Shown here in pieces: positions 1 through 9,358 of a stretch of 64,000 nucleotides of DNA. The stretch's first letter is position 1, and each line of letters opens with the position of its first letter. The DNA is from JACDAE01 sp963744875. Lineage in GTDB: Bacteria > Chloroflexota > Ktedonobacteria > Ktedonobacterales > Ktedonobacteraceae. The notes under the pieces are model-generated. The model saw only the letters and a list, made by a program, of their open reading frames with translations, searched no databases and had not been told where the DNA came from. A program made the position numbers and the translations under genes. The DNA is taken from NCBI GenBank assembly GCA_963744875.1, contig CAVUVQ010000013.1, positions 424,701 to 488,700 of the forward strand. The letters are read 5' to 3'.

Positions 1-1871
1 CCTTCCAACTGGAAAACGCCCGTTGTTTCGCCACTTGCTAGCAATTCAAACGACTTCCGGCGTTTTTCATCTTGCACATCATCACCGATTGGATCGAGCG
101 GCACCCTTTCCAGGTCTATATCCTCATTGCGGGAGAGCTTAATAAACTTGACGGCATTATCCAGGATGGTCAGGTTGGAGAGGCCCAGGAAGTCAAACTT
201 GATCAGTCCCAGTTCTTCCAGGTGCATCTGCTCATACTGTGTGATACGTCCCTTTGATGGATCTTTGGGATCACGTAACTGTAGTGGAACGAAATGCTCC
301 AGGGATTCATTGGCAACGATCACGCCTGCTGCATGGACCCCTGTTGTACGTACTGATCCCTCTAATTTCAGCGCCTGGTCAATGATTTCCTGTACTGGTT
401 TACTCTCGTTATAAAGAGCATTGAGTTCTCTTACGGAGTCCAGGGATCCTTGTAGTGTGACCTTTGGACCGGTAGGAATGAGGCGTGTGATGCGGTCGCC
501 GATATCTTGTTGTCCCATGACGCGAGCAACGTCTTTTACAGCGGCTTTCGCGGCCATCGTGTTAAATGTGACCATTTGCGCAACGCAATCATCGCCATAT
601 TTGTGGGCGACATACTCGATTACTTCTTCACGTCGATCATCGGGGAAGTCCATGTCAATATCAGGCATGTCGGCACGTTCGGTATTGAAGAAGCGTTCAA
701 ATGGTAGCTGGTAGCGTAACGGATCAACATTGGTGATACCCAGTGAATAGGCCAGGAGACTTCCGGCGGCAGAACCGCGTGCGGAGCAGCGAATGCCATT
801 TGAGCGAGCATAGTTTACAAAGTCCCACTCAATGAGGAAATAGGGTACGAAACCTTTCTCCGCAATCATGTTGTATTCGTAATCCAATTGTCGCTTTGCC
901 TGTTCTGTTACCTCTCCAAAGCGCTCCTGGAGACCTTGCATACAAAGAGTATAGAGGTACTTGTCTGATGATTCATATCCGGCAGGAACTGGATAGTTGG
1001 GCAACTGAGCTTTATATGAGAGAGGGTCGACGCTGCACTGTTCGGCAATGCGCACACTATTAAGTAGCGCATCAGGTAACTCGGGAAAGAGTTGAGACAT
1101 CTCCTCCGGACTTTTCAAATAATATTCCTGGCTATCAAAGCGCATACGTTTAGGGGTGTCAAGTTGTTTGCCAGTCTGGACACAGAGAAGGACATCGTGT
1201 GAGGCGTGGTCGTGCTCGTCGATATAATGCAGATCGTTTGTAGCCACCAGTGGAATCTGCTTGTCTTTATGCATACGATAAAGCAACTGGTTGAGTTGTC
1301 CCTGTGGAGAGGGTTTGCCATCATCAAATATGCCGTGATGTTCCTGGATTTCAAGATAGAAGTGTTCAGGTCCAAAGACATCGCGGTACCAGTCGGCCAT
1401 TTTATAAGCCTCGTCTATTTTCTCTTTCAGGAGCATCTTCGGAATTTCGCCTGAGAGGCAGGTAGAGGTGACGATCAGGCCTTCTGAATATTGTTGGAGC
1501 ACTCTTTTGTCAATACGTGGTCTGAGGTGCCATCCCTCGGTGTGAGCAATAGTCGTCAACTTGAGCAGGTTACGATACCCGATATCGTTCTTTGCCAGGA
1601 GTAGGAGGTGATGATAATCGTCGCTGTAGCGCTTCGAGTGGTCATGCATATCTTCGGTGAGATATGCCTCAATGCCTATAATGGGGTTAATGCCTCCCGC
1701 TTTACATGCTTTGTAAAACTCAATGGCACCATACATAGCGCCATGATCGGTGATGGCAAGATGTTGCATTCCTTTGGCTTTTGCCTGTTGTACAATCTTT
1801 TTTGTACGGCTAAAACCATCTAAAAGCGAGTATTCGGTATGAACATGTAAATGAGCGAAATCTATGCCCAT
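1..1871 (-). CDS. dnaE: DNA polymerase III alpha subunit, N-terminal part (truncated by window edge)
   Basis: Catalytic subunit of the replicative DNA polymerase. The visible ~623 residues begin with a PHP domain (HLHVHTEYSLLDG at residues 7-19, then TDHGAMYG and EAYLT). They run into the polymerase palm, where PDIDMDFPDDRR carries the catalytic aspartates and GSAAGSLLAY is the classical DnaE signature. The start at 1871 is fixed by GGAGG 11 bases upstream, followed by FAHLHVH. The gene continues beyond base 1, so OB-fold and C-terminal parts are not seen. It is transcribed alone from a strong promoter. The divergent PHP and DnaE1-type motifs are intact, so this is probably the main replicative copy. 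Confidence 0.96.
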   Translation of the reverse strand, partial: MGIDFAHLHVHTEYSLLDGFSRTKKIVQQAKAKGMQHLAITDHGAMYGAIEFYKACKAGGINPIIGIEAYLTEDMHDHSKRYSDDYHHLLLLAKNDIGYRNLLKLTTIAHTEGWHLRPRIDKRVLQQYSEGLIVTSTCLSGEIPKMLLKEKIDEAYKMADWYRDVFGPEHFYLEIQEHHGIFDDGKPSPQGQLNQLLYRMHKDKQIPLVATNDLHYIDEHDHASHDVLLCVQTGKQLDTPKRMRFDSQEYYLKSPEEMSQLFPELPDALLNSVRIAEQCSVDPLSYKAQLPNYPVPAGYESSDKYLYTLCMQGLQERFGEVTEQAKRQLDYEYNMIAEKGFVPYFLIEWDFVNYARSNGIRCSARGSAAGSLLAYSLGITNVDPLRYQLPFERFFNTERADMPDIDMDFPDDRREEVIEYVAHKYGDDCVAQMVTFNTMAAKAAVKDVARVMGQQDIGDRITRLIPTGPKVTLQGSLDSVRELNALYNESKPVQEIIDQALKLEGSVRTTGVHAAGVIVANESLEHFVPLQLRDPKDPSKGRITQYEQMHLEELGLIKFDFLGLSNLTILDNAVKFIKLSRNEDIDLERVPLDPIGDDVQDEKRRKSFELLASGETTGVFQLE

Positions 1872-1906
1872 GGGGAAGAACCTCCATTAAAATAGGTTAC
1901 ATCTAG

Positions 1907-1935
1907 AGTATAAGAAAATATGTTCTAGTTGTCAA
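1907..1935 (-). promoter_or_regulatory. sigma70-type promoter of dnaE
   Basis: On the minus strand TTGACA (1930-1935) is followed after exactly 17 bp by TATACT (1907-1912). The predicted transcript starts near 1900 and leaves a leader of about 30 nt with GGAGG before the dnaE ATG. Confidence 0.75.
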
Positions 1936-1998
1936 GTGTTGAGAATTAATTGGTACGTTCATTGTATAGAACGTATTGGGTTTGCTTTTAAAACGTTC

Positions 1999-3105
1999 TC
2001 AAATTAATGGCCCATTCGGCAAAATCAACGCCTTGATACTTTCCTGTCGTTCTGCGGCTAACAGCGCCTGATCAGCCTGTTCCAATGTATATCGTCCAGT
2101 GATCATCGAGCGCCAGGGAAAACGTTCGGCATGACGTGTCAGTGTGCGTACGGCACGATAAAGATGGCTCAGGTCGCTGCCCCAGCAGCCCCGTACTTGC
2201 AGATGTGGTTGATTTAGCTCCAGATGTGGGTTGATGCTAACCGACCCGTGATCAGTATATTGCCCCACAACTACTAGTGTACCAGCATCACGTGTCAGGC
2301 GTAAGCCCTCAGCGACGGCGGCTGGAACGCCGGTCGCTTCAATGGTGATATCAGCACCACGACCATGAGTGAGTTCGCGCACGAGGCGCAAACGCTCCTC
2401 CGGATTGTGCTCAGCAATATCAATAGTCACATCAGCACCAAGCGTACGTGCAATAGCCAGGCGTGGCGGTGGTCCTCCGATCACAATGATCTGGCTGGCA
2501 CCCTGCAATTGAGCCAGGACTGCACTACATAATCCTACGGGTCCGGCACCCTGAACGACGACTGTATCGCCAAAGGTTACATCGCCACGTTGTATAGCGT
2601 GCAGAGCTGTAGGAAGGCCACAGCCACCAGCCATAAAAACATCAGCAGGAAGAGCTGGTGGTAGCTTTACAATATGGACGCCTGGTAGAAGCAAGATACG
2701 TTCGCTCCATCCGCCTAGCAAGCCTTCGTTTGATGAGTATGTGATACCATAGACGCGGCGCTCAGGGCAGCGGGTCGATGCTTTCGCTATCTGACAATAC
2801 CAGCAACGTCCACAGGTGCGGTGAACGTCGAGGAAGGTCACGATCTCACCTGCCACAATCATTTCTCCCTCGACATCACGTACGGTTCCTTTGACCTGTA
2901 GCACACGTCCGACACTTACATGCCCCGGAATAATCGGATATGGCACCCCACTTAAGCGTCCATGCTTGAGATGCACGTCGGTTCCACAGACTTCTGAGGC
3001 AATTGTTTCCAATAATACCGCACCATCTTCCAGTACTGGATTTCCAAACTCGCGTATCTCAGGTGCGGTATCAGGTGCGGGCAGAACTACAGCTCGTATG
3101 GACAT
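1999..3105 (-). CDS. zinc-dependent alcohol dehydrogenase (MDR family)
   Basis: 368-residue medium-chain dehydrogenase/reductase, of normal length. The N-terminal GroES-like half has the catalytic zinc ligands in VCGTD (Cys near residue 40) and PGHV (His near 62). The structural zinc loop is C-x2-C-x2-C-x7-C (CGRCWYC...C). The Rossmann half begins VVVQGAGPVGL and contains TIEATGV and VVVGQYTD. It should oxidise an alcohol or polyol with NAD(P)+; the substrate cannot be read from sequence. It stands alone, with its own promoter upstream and about 130 bp between it and dnaE. Confidence 0.88.
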   Translation of the reverse strand: MSIRAVVLPAPDTAPEIREFGNPVLEDGAVLLETIASEVCGTDVHLKHGRLSGVPYPIIPGHVSVGRVLQVKGTVRDVEGEMIVAGEIVTFLDVHRTCGRCWYCQIAKASTRCPERRVYGITYSSNEGLLGGWSERILLLPGVHIVKLPPALPADVFMAGGCGLPTALHAIQRGDVTFGDTVVVQGAGPVGLCSAVLAQLQGASQIIVIGGPPPRLAIARTLGADVTIDIAEHNPEERLRLVRELTHGRGADITIEATGVPAAVAEGLRLTRDAGTLVVVGQYTDHGSVSINPHLELNQPHLQVRGCWGSDLSHLYRAVRTLTRHAERFPWRSMITGRYTLEQADQALLAAERQESIKALILPNGPLI

Positions 3106-3142
3106 GTTTTCTCCTATGATTTATTGTTAGAGGCCAGAAAAG

Positions 3143-3171
3143 ATTGTTGTCAGGATAATCAGTAGCGTCAA
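3143..3171 (-). promoter_or_regulatory. probable promoter of the alcohol dehydrogenase
   Basis: On the minus strand TTGACG (3166-3171), a 17-bp spacer and AACAAT (3143-3148). The -10 matches the consensus at four of six positions, so this is moderate evidence. Confidence 0.45.
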
Positions 3172-3381
3172 AACCGTCATCACAATAGTTGTTATCTAGA
3201 CTATCACATTGAAAGAATATCGTATATAAATCTGGTCTATTTTTTGCCATCATGTATTTTTTGGTATGTCTGTGTAGGAAATGGGTAATGTGTTTGATGC
3301 TGCTATGCATAGTTCTAACGTATACTTTGTTAAGGCGGCAAAATTAGAGCGTGTGCTTGTATGCGTATGGGGAGGTTGATT

Positions 3382-4842
3382 ATGATTGAGCGTACATTCC
3401 TGGAGAAATTTATTGGGGCCACTCTGGGTAATTATCATCTTGAACAATTGCTTGAACAGAGCAAATGGGGTCCCGTCTTCATGGCAAGTTCGCGAGCAGG
3501 AACTTCCTATGCTATTCGCTTCGTCGGCACACATTTCCAGGAGAATGAACTTAATACCGATGCGCATATTGTTTTTCTGGGGCGCTTTCAACAGGAGGCA
3601 AATCAGGTTGCATCTCTTCAGCATCCTCATATTTTGCCACTTCTCGATTATGGTACCTATCAGAGCATACCTTATCTGGTTTATCCTCATGTGTCCCTCA
3701 CTTCTCTGCGTAGCCTGCTCGGACAGAATATTCCCACCGATCTAAATTCGGTTGAGCGTTACCTGGATCAGTTTGCCTCGGCTCTTGAATATGCACATCA
3801 GCATGCGGTAATTCATCGTAATCTATCAACAGCCTGTATTTACATGCAAGCGAATAGACAACTAATAGTTGGTGAATTCGGATTGATGCGCATGTATGAA
3901 TTAAGCTTGCAAGATAGCTATCAGACCAACAAATTTAGTGGTAGTAGTGAGTCCAGTTCTCCGGAGCAACTACTTGGTAAGCCGGTTGATGCTTATACAG
4001 ATATCTATGCCATGGGAGCTGTGCTTTATCGTTTGCTTACAGGTCATGCACCATTTAGTGGCAAAACGCGTGAGGAGGTCACACGTCAGCATCTCTACGC
4101 CGAAGTGCCATCATTGAAATTGTGGCGTGAGGGCCTTCCAGGCGGTCTGGACCATATTATCACCAGGGCTATGGCGAAGGAGCCTATGCAGCGTTATCGT
4201 CAGCCGGTCGCATTTGCTCAGGCCTATCATCAGATTGTCGCTCCACATGAGCCATATTCACCTCTGATTGCGTTTCCACCCGTTACGCCAGTGCAAAGAC
4301 AATCATTTGCTCAGGTCACTTCTTCACAGAAGCCGGTGACGATTGGACATAAACATATGTCGCGTCGCCGTTTGATTATATTACTCGCAGCAGGTGGAGG
4401 TGTGGTGGCGGCAGGAGGAATAGCCATAGCCGGTACAAAACTTTTGCATAACAATACTGTAGCAGGTGGAACGAGCACTCCAGATACAACAAAAACGCCA
4501 GTTCCAACTTCTAGCAAAAGTCAGGTAGGAGGGAATGGAAATATTCTGGTGCGCAGCGTAGATTTACCGCTTAATAGCGCAAAAACTTTTCCAATCGCCA
4601 ATCAAAATAATCCCGGCGTAGTTATCCATTTGCCAGACAATAAATTTGTGGCATTTGATACGACCTGTACTCATGCGGGCTGTTCAGTCCATTATGATCA
4701 GCAGGATAGTTTATTAAAATGTCCATGTCACGACGCTGCTTTCAATCCAGCGCAGAATGCTGCAGTTGTCCAGGGGCCTGCACAAACTCCTCTTGCCCCT
4801 ATTAAGATCACTGTTCTTGCTGATGGCACGATCACAACATAG
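3382..4842 (+). CDS. pseudokinase - membrane anchor - Rieske [2Fe-2S] fusion protein
   Basis: 486 residues, starting at 3382 because GGGGAGG lies six bases upstream of ATGATTGAG. Residues ~15-285 have a Ser/Thr kinase fold, but every catalytic position is changed: the VAIK lysine is Arg46 (YAIRF), HRD is HRN (145-147), the following Asn is Cys152, and DFG is EFG (165-167). Residues 328-352 are SRRRLII followed by a hydrophobic Ala/Gly stretch, resembling a twin-arginine signal anchor. After a Thr/Pro linker, residues ~385-486 form a Rieske domain with ligands Cys429, His431, Cys447, His450 and the bc-type disulfide cysteines 434 and 449 (CTHAGC, CPCH). Inference: a cytoplasmic scaffold joined to an extracytoplasmic electron carrier. 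It is the first gene of the redox locus at 3.4-11.7 kb. Confidence 0.85.
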   Translation: MIERTFLEKFIGATLGNYHLEQLLEQSKWGPVFMASSRAGTSYAIRFVGTHFQENELNTDAHIVFLGRFQQEANQVASLQHPHILPLLDYGTYQSIPYLVYPHVSLTSLRSLLGQNIPTDLNSVERYLDQFASALEYAHQHAVIHRNLSTACIYMQANRQLIVGEFGLMRMYELSLQDSYQTNKFSGSSESSSPEQLLGKPVDAYTDIYAMGAVLYRLLTGHAPFSGKTREEVTRQHLYAEVPSLKLWREGLPGGLDHIITRAMAKEPMQRYRQPVAFAQAYHQIVAPHEPYSPLIAFPPVTPVQRQSFAQVTSSQKPVTIGHKHMSRRRLIILLAAGGGVVAAGGIAIAGTKLLHNNTVAGGTSTPDTTKTPVPTSSKSQVGGNGNILVRSVDLPLNSAKTFPIANQNNPGVVIHLPDNKFVAFDTTCTHAGCSVHYDQQDSLLKCPCHDAAFNPAQNAAVVQGPAQTPLAPIKITVLADGTITT

Positions 4843-4923
4843 AAATGGCTGGTTATTTGAAACTATATAGTAGTGGCTTTACCTTTGTATGGAGTTGTTC
4901 GCGTGGAATTGTGGAGGATTGGA

Positions 4924-6684
4924 ATGGCTGAGGAGCAAACAGCCCCAACATATCTGGTTATTGGTAACGGCATCGCTGGTGCGACCGCCGCTGAGATTTT
5001 GCGTGCAGAAGATTCCGCAGCGACCATTGGGGTCATTGCCGACGATTCCTCTCCCGTCTATTATCGTCCTGCCTTGAAGGATTACCTGAGTGGTCGCGTT
5101 GTAGAAGATAAATTGGGAGCACGCCCAACCAGTTTTTACCAGGATCATATGATCCGCTTTTTACCTGAGCGCGTTGTTGGTATTCAGCCAGCGCAGCATC
5201 GCGTGCAACTCCAAAGTGGTCGTCAGCTTGGTTATAATCGCTTACTGCTGGCAAATGGTGCTCGTCCCGCACGCTTGAATTGTCCAGGTCAACAGTTGCA
5301 AGGGGTCTATACGTTACGCAGTATTGCTGATTACCAGGCGTTATTGCAGAATCTGAACGAGACGCGTCACGTTGTCGTAATTGGAAGCGGTACGCTGGCG
5401 TTGGAAACCGTAGAGACATTGCGCCATCGTAATTATTCCGTCACTCATATTCTACGGCGTCGCACAATCTGGTCCGAGGTTCTTGATGTTACTGCTTCCG
5501 ATCTCGTGTTGCAGCAAGAACAACGAGATGGAGTTGATGTGCGCCTGGAAGAAGAGGTTGTCGAAATTTTCGGGAGCGATGGCGGCGTGAACGGCGTGGT
5601 AACGCGCAGTGGCGAGCAAATTGCCTGTGAAACGGTTATAATTGCTATTGGCATTGAGCCTATCATTGATTTTATCAAAGCAAGTGGTATTGCCTGTGGA
5701 CGTGGGGTGAGGGTTGATAATAGGATGCGGACAAATACCCTTGATATTTATGCGGCAGGTGATGTAGTTGAAACTACAGATCAGTTAACGGGTCGCACCC
5801 GTGTACTTGGACAATGGTATCCGGCTGTGCAGCAGGCCCGCGCCGCAGCTTATAGCATGCTTGATTTGTTGGACAATAATGCATCTTTTCAGGCCAGCAC
5901 GTTCTATAATGCTACATTTTTATATGGACTCGATTTTGCTTCTGTTGGTATTACAAATGCTCCCGGCTTTCAGGAGATTGTTGCGGAACCCAGGCCACGG
6001 ATGTATCGAAAGGTGTTACTGAAAGAGGGCATACCTGTAGGCATGCTTTCGCTTGGCAATCGCAAGCAAGCGCTTACTTTTAAACGCGCCATCGATCATC
6101 GTGTCAACCTGCTGCCCGTTGCTTCTGTATTGTTTGACGACAGCTTCAAATTTAATGAGTGGCTGGATCGTCAAGGCGTCCCTCCCCCACTTTTGAGCGT
6201 GGGTAGAGCAGGAGATGCGGCTATTAAGCGTGCGGCATATCCCGAAGGTGTGGCAACAAATACATCCCTTGAGCAACGTCCTCTAGTTGAAGCTTTGCTA
6301 GTTCCTATAGATCAAACTCCTGGCCAAGCGGGAGAAATGCTCCTGAGCCAGACGAAAGTGCTCACAGTTGGTCGCCAGCCAGGAGTGTATCTTCTGATCG
6401 ATGAAGCAACCGTCTCGCGTCGTCAAGCCGAGATCAGCTACCTCAATGGTCAATATATCCTTCACGATTTGGAAAGTTCCAATGGGACATTTGTGAACGA
6501 TGTGCGGCTGGAATCCTCAAGTACATACGTGCTTAAGGCTAAGGACATAGTACGTTTTGGGAAAGTCGTAAAATTCAGTTTCGTTATGCGTACTATCGAT
6601 AAGCAGGCAAAAAAACTTCCAGTGAACAGTCCTTCCCTAGGCAGGTATTCCATACAGGCAGGAAGCAGAAGTGGGCGCAGATAA
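4924..6684 (+). CDS. FAD-dependent NAD(P)H oxidoreductase with C-terminal FHA domain
   Basis: 586 residues from the ATG at 4924, chosen because GGAGG lies six bases upstream. The N-terminal ~400 residues are a class I pyridine-nucleotide oxidoreductase: FAD motif VIGNGIAGATAAE, YYRPALKDYLSG as in NirB/nitrite-reductase-like flavoproteins, NAD(P) motif VVIGSGTLALE, and second FAD motif IYAAGDVVE. There is no redox-active CxxxxC pair. Near residues 480-570 lies an FHA domain (TVGRQPG, SRRQAEI, ESSNGTFVN), a phosphothreonine-binding module. It follows the pseudokinase-Rieske gene by 80 bp and overlaps the next FHA gene by 14 bp. It probably feeds electrons from NAD(P)H into the complex encoded here. 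Confidence 0.88.
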   Translation: MAEEQTAPTYLVIGNGIAGATAAEILRAEDSAATIGVIADDSSPVYYRPALKDYLSGRVVEDKLGARPTSFYQDHMIRFLPERVVGIQPAQHRVQLQSGRQLGYNRLLLANGARPARLNCPGQQLQGVYTLRSIADYQALLQNLNETRHVVVIGSGTLALETVETLRHRNYSVTHILRRRTIWSEVLDVTASDLVLQQEQRDGVDVRLEEEVVEIFGSDGGVNGVVTRSGEQIACETVIIAIGIEPIIDFIKASGIACGRGVRVDNRMRTNTLDIYAAGDVVETTDQLTGRTRVLGQWYPAVQQARAAAYSMLDLLDNNASFQASTFYNATFLYGLDFASVGITNAPGFQEIVAEPRPRMYRKVLLKEGIPVGMLSLGNRKQALTFKRAIDHRVNLLPVASVLFDDSFKFNEWLDRQGVPPPLLSVGRAGDAAIKRAAYPEGVATNTSLEQRPLVEALLVPIDQTPGQAGEMLLSQTKVLTVGRQPGVYLLIDEATVSRRQAEISYLNGQYILHDLESSNGTFVNDVRLESSSTYVLKAKDIVRFGKVVKFSFVMRTIDKQAKKLPVNSPSLGRYSIQAGSRSGRR

Positions 6685-7387
6685 ACTGGGCCAACCTGTA
6701 CTCAAACCCGATGGTTCGCTCCTTCTACCTGGTGCAAAAGTGCCTCTTCCCGCCAGGATTGTGAACACCTTTAAAGAATCAGCGGCATTAATTGTACTGG
6801 CAGAGGATACAACACAAGAAGGTAATCATCCTCCTACGGTTTTTTTGCTCAATGATAGAAAATCTACACTGCTCGGGCGAGAGGAAGGTATGGATATTGA
6901 GCTTGCAGATCCGGTTGTTTCGCGTCAACATGCTGAAATCGTCCCTGACCAGGCCGGTTTTTATATTCGAGACCTGGGCAGTAGCAATGGGGTTCTGGTC
7001 AATCAGACTAAAATTGACAATCCTTATCGGCTCTCACATGGTGACCATGTTTCTTTAGGTGGCTGTATGCTCTATTTTGTCGATTTGCGTACTATGGCTC
7101 AAACTATGGTTCGTGCACCACTACCCCCAGCGCCAGAAAGGAAAGAGACCAGCAGGCGGCCTGTTGCTCAAGGTGGAGAAAAGACAGAACGGAGGCCTCA
7201 GAATGCTTCTCCAGCCGCTACACAGCGAGAGCGAGAACCTGTGACGCGCCGCCAGGTTGCGCAGCAAGATAGCAGTAAATCTGCTTCCTTGCCACAACTG
7301 GTTGTTTGTAGTAAATGTGGTGGAGTGAATACGCGTATTGCACGCTTTTGCGCCAGTTGTAGTGCGCCATTAGGATCGATGGTATAG
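6671..7387 (+). CDS. FHA domain protein with C-terminal zinc ribbon
   Basis: 238 residues from a GTG start that overlaps the preceding stop, with AGGAAG upstream, suggesting translational coupling. An FHA domain occupies about residues 50-140 (LLGREEG, SRQHAEI, GSSNGVLVN, then HGDHVSLGG). A charged linker of about 60 residues follows. The C-terminal zinc ribbon is CSKCGG...CASC. The FHA core residues for phosphothreonine binding (Arg, Ser, Asn) are present. It is probably a phospho-dependent adaptor; with the FHA tail of the preceding flavoprotein, the locus holds two phosphothreonine readers beside a kinase that appears dead. Confidence 0.85.
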   Translation: MGADKLGQPVLKPDGSLLLPGAKVPLPARIVNTFKESAALIVLAEDTTQEGNHPPTVFLLNDRKSTLLGREEGMDIELADPVVSRQHAEIVPDQAGFYIRDLGSSNGVLVNQTKIDNPYRLSHGDHVSLGGCMLYFVDLRTMAQTMVRAPLPPAPERKETSRRPVAQGGEKTERRPQNASPAATQREREPVTRRQVAQQDSSKSASLPQLVVCSKCGGVNTRIARFCASCSAPLGSMV

Positions 7388-7397
7388 GAAGACGATA

Positions 7398-9341
7398 ATG
7401 CAGGTACAAAATACGCCTTTTTTAGTAGGTCTATCGCATCGTACGGATATACAACCTCTGACGGAAGAGGAGGTGCGTTTCGAGATTGATATGTGTATTG
7501 GCTGCGATCGTTGTATGCGTGCTTGTCCGGTTCCATTATCGTCAATGATCAATATTAGTGCATTGAATCGTGCGAACGTTTCGGATGAGATTTCGCCGTA
7601 TGTGGCACGCTTTACTGATGAATGTGTAATGTGTGGTTCATGTGTGCCTGTGTGCCCGGTTGATAATCATCGTGACCTGCTCATGCTTTCGTTAAAACAG
7701 CGTCTGGGCGTACCCTGGGATGGTAAGGTTGATATGACGCGCGTCCTCAATTACTTGCCTCCCGGTTGGGACGTGCCGCGCTTATTGAGTCGTTTGCGTG
7801 AACAGCCAATGTTCAGTGATCCGCGTCTGGTGCCAGACAACTACCTGTTACATTTTGTGGCGACCTCCAAAGTAATTGCGGTCATGCCTGGCTCTATTGT
7901 TCTGCACGAAGGAGAGTTTGGGCGCGAGCTCTACTTTATTCTGGAAGGACGCTTTGAACTTTCTTCTACCGGGCCAGATGGTGAAGAGCTTCCTGTTGCG
8001 GTACTGCGTCGTGGCGAATATATGGGTGAGTACGGTATGCTGACGGGACAGCCACATAATAGTAGTGCTCGTGCCCAGAGTCCCTCTATTGTACTTGGAG
8101 TGCCGGAGCAGGTTATGCAGCGCCTGATGGAGATTGTTCCTCCTGTACGCCAATTCTTCGATCGTTTGAGCGCCACACGCTCTACCGAATCTATTCTCAA
8201 ACGTATGTCTCTTTTCCAGGGTGTGATGGGTACGGATATACGTCAGATTGCTGAGCAAGCACAGATGCAGCGCTACGATCGTGACGAGCGCCTTTTCAGT
8301 GAAGATAGTAAAGATCAGCCCTCGCGTGAGTCATTGCATATATTGTTGGAGGGCTTCGTAAAAGTTGCGCGGCGTACGACCGCAGGCACCGGGCGCGACA
8401 AGTCAGATGAACGCATTATCGCTTATCGTCAGGGCGGCGATTACTTCGCTGGTGGCCTGGATATGCTTGGTGACCGCCGGGCTGTTACCGTAACTGCTAT
8501 CACTCGTACCAGCGTAGCACAATTACCACGTCCCATTCTTATGTCTCTTCTAACACGTTATCCAGAGGTCAATCAACGTTTCCAGGAACGTCTGCAACTT
8601 TATCGCGATGCTACTGAGATTGCATATAGTGCGGTTTTTGAACCCTTCAACTTCACAGAAGAAGTCAACACGCTCTCAGATGCGGCCACCCGTGCAGGCC
8701 TACATTCGCTGGTCGCTGATGGTGTGGTTGAGGGAACAGAAGTATTGGTGATCGACCTTGATAAATGTATCCATTGCAATGAGTGTGAAGAAGCATGTGA
8801 GCGTCGTCATGGACATTCGCGCATGAACCGTAAGGGAATGGTGGTTGGCAATATCAGTATTGCAACCGCCTGTCGACAGTGTCAGGATCCGGTCTGTATG
8901 CTCTGTAGCCGTGCTGGTATTGCACGTATGCCTGGTGGAGAGGTCTACATCACTGAAAGCTGCATTGGTTGTGGTATCTGCGCCGAACGTTGTCCATATG
9001 ACAATATTTCCATTGTGTCGCTTGATGAGGATGAGCGTGATGACAACGGGAATATACAATCAACGTGGCAGCAGTTCAGTAATTTTTTCACGAAAGGCTC
9101 AGGAAAAGAGCGTGGGCAGAAATTACTTCCCATGGCTGCTGCACCGGGTCCATTGAATATCCAGCGGCCAGTTGGAGCTTTTGAAGAGATGCGCAAAAAA
9201 CTGGCTATCAAATGTGATTTATGTGCTGGTTACGATAATCAAGCGTGTGTGCAGGCATGTCCTACTGGAGCAGCAATTCGTGTGAATCCTGCTACATTTT
9301 TTGGATCAACCGAAGAAATCCTGCGCCGACGTGCCAGATAG
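7398..9341 (+). CDS. multi-[4Fe-4S] ferredoxin protein with two cyclic-nucleotide-binding domains
   Basis: 647 residues. The N-terminus has a ferredoxin pair (CIGCDRCMRACP near residue 33, CVMCGSCVPVCP near 76). Two cNMP-binding (CRP-like) domains follow: ~155-255, with GEFGRELYFILEG and GEYMGEYGML, and ~270-400, starting LFQGV. The C-terminal ~200 residues carry further cluster motifs (CIHCNECEEAC, CRQC...C, CIGCGICAERCP, CDLC...CVQACP) in the style of DmsB/HycB electron-transfer subunits. At least five clusters are possible. No signal peptide is seen, so it is probably cytoplasmic and membrane-associated. It lies 10 bp after the FHA/zinc-ribbon gene and 17 bp before the cytochrome-like gene. 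Inference: a wire between the flavoprotein and the membrane subunit, gated by a cyclic nucleotide. Confidence 0.87.
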   Translation: MQVQNTPFLVGLSHRTDIQPLTEEEVRFEIDMCIGCDRCMRACPVPLSSMINISALNRANVSDEISPYVARFTDECVMCGSCVPVCPVDNHRDLLMLSLKQRLGVPWDGKVDMTRVLNYLPPGWDVPRLLSRLREQPMFSDPRLVPDNYLLHFVATSKVIAVMPGSIVLHEGEFGRELYFILEGRFELSSTGPDGEELPVAVLRRGEYMGEYGMLTGQPHNSSARAQSPSIVLGVPEQVMQRLMEIVPPVRQFFDRLSATRSTESILKRMSLFQGVMGTDIRQIAEQAQMQRYDRDERLFSEDSKDQPSRESLHILLEGFVKVARRTTAGTGRDKSDERIIAYRQGGDYFAGGLDMLGDRRAVTVTAITRTSVAQLPRPILMSLLTRYPEVNQRFQERLQLYRDATEIAYSAVFEPFNFTEEVNTLSDAATRAGLHSLVADGVVEGTEVLVIDLDKCIHCNECEEACERRHGHSRMNRKGMVVGNISIATACRQCQDPVCMLCSRAGIARMPGGEVYITESCIGCGICAERCPYDNISIVSLDEDERDDNGNIQSTWQQFSNFFTKGSGKERGQKLLPMAAAPGPLNIQRPVGAFEEMRKKLAIKCDLCAGYDNQACVQACPTGAAIRVNPATFFGSTEEILRRRAR

Positions 9342-9358
9342 AGGAGGAAATAGAGAGT

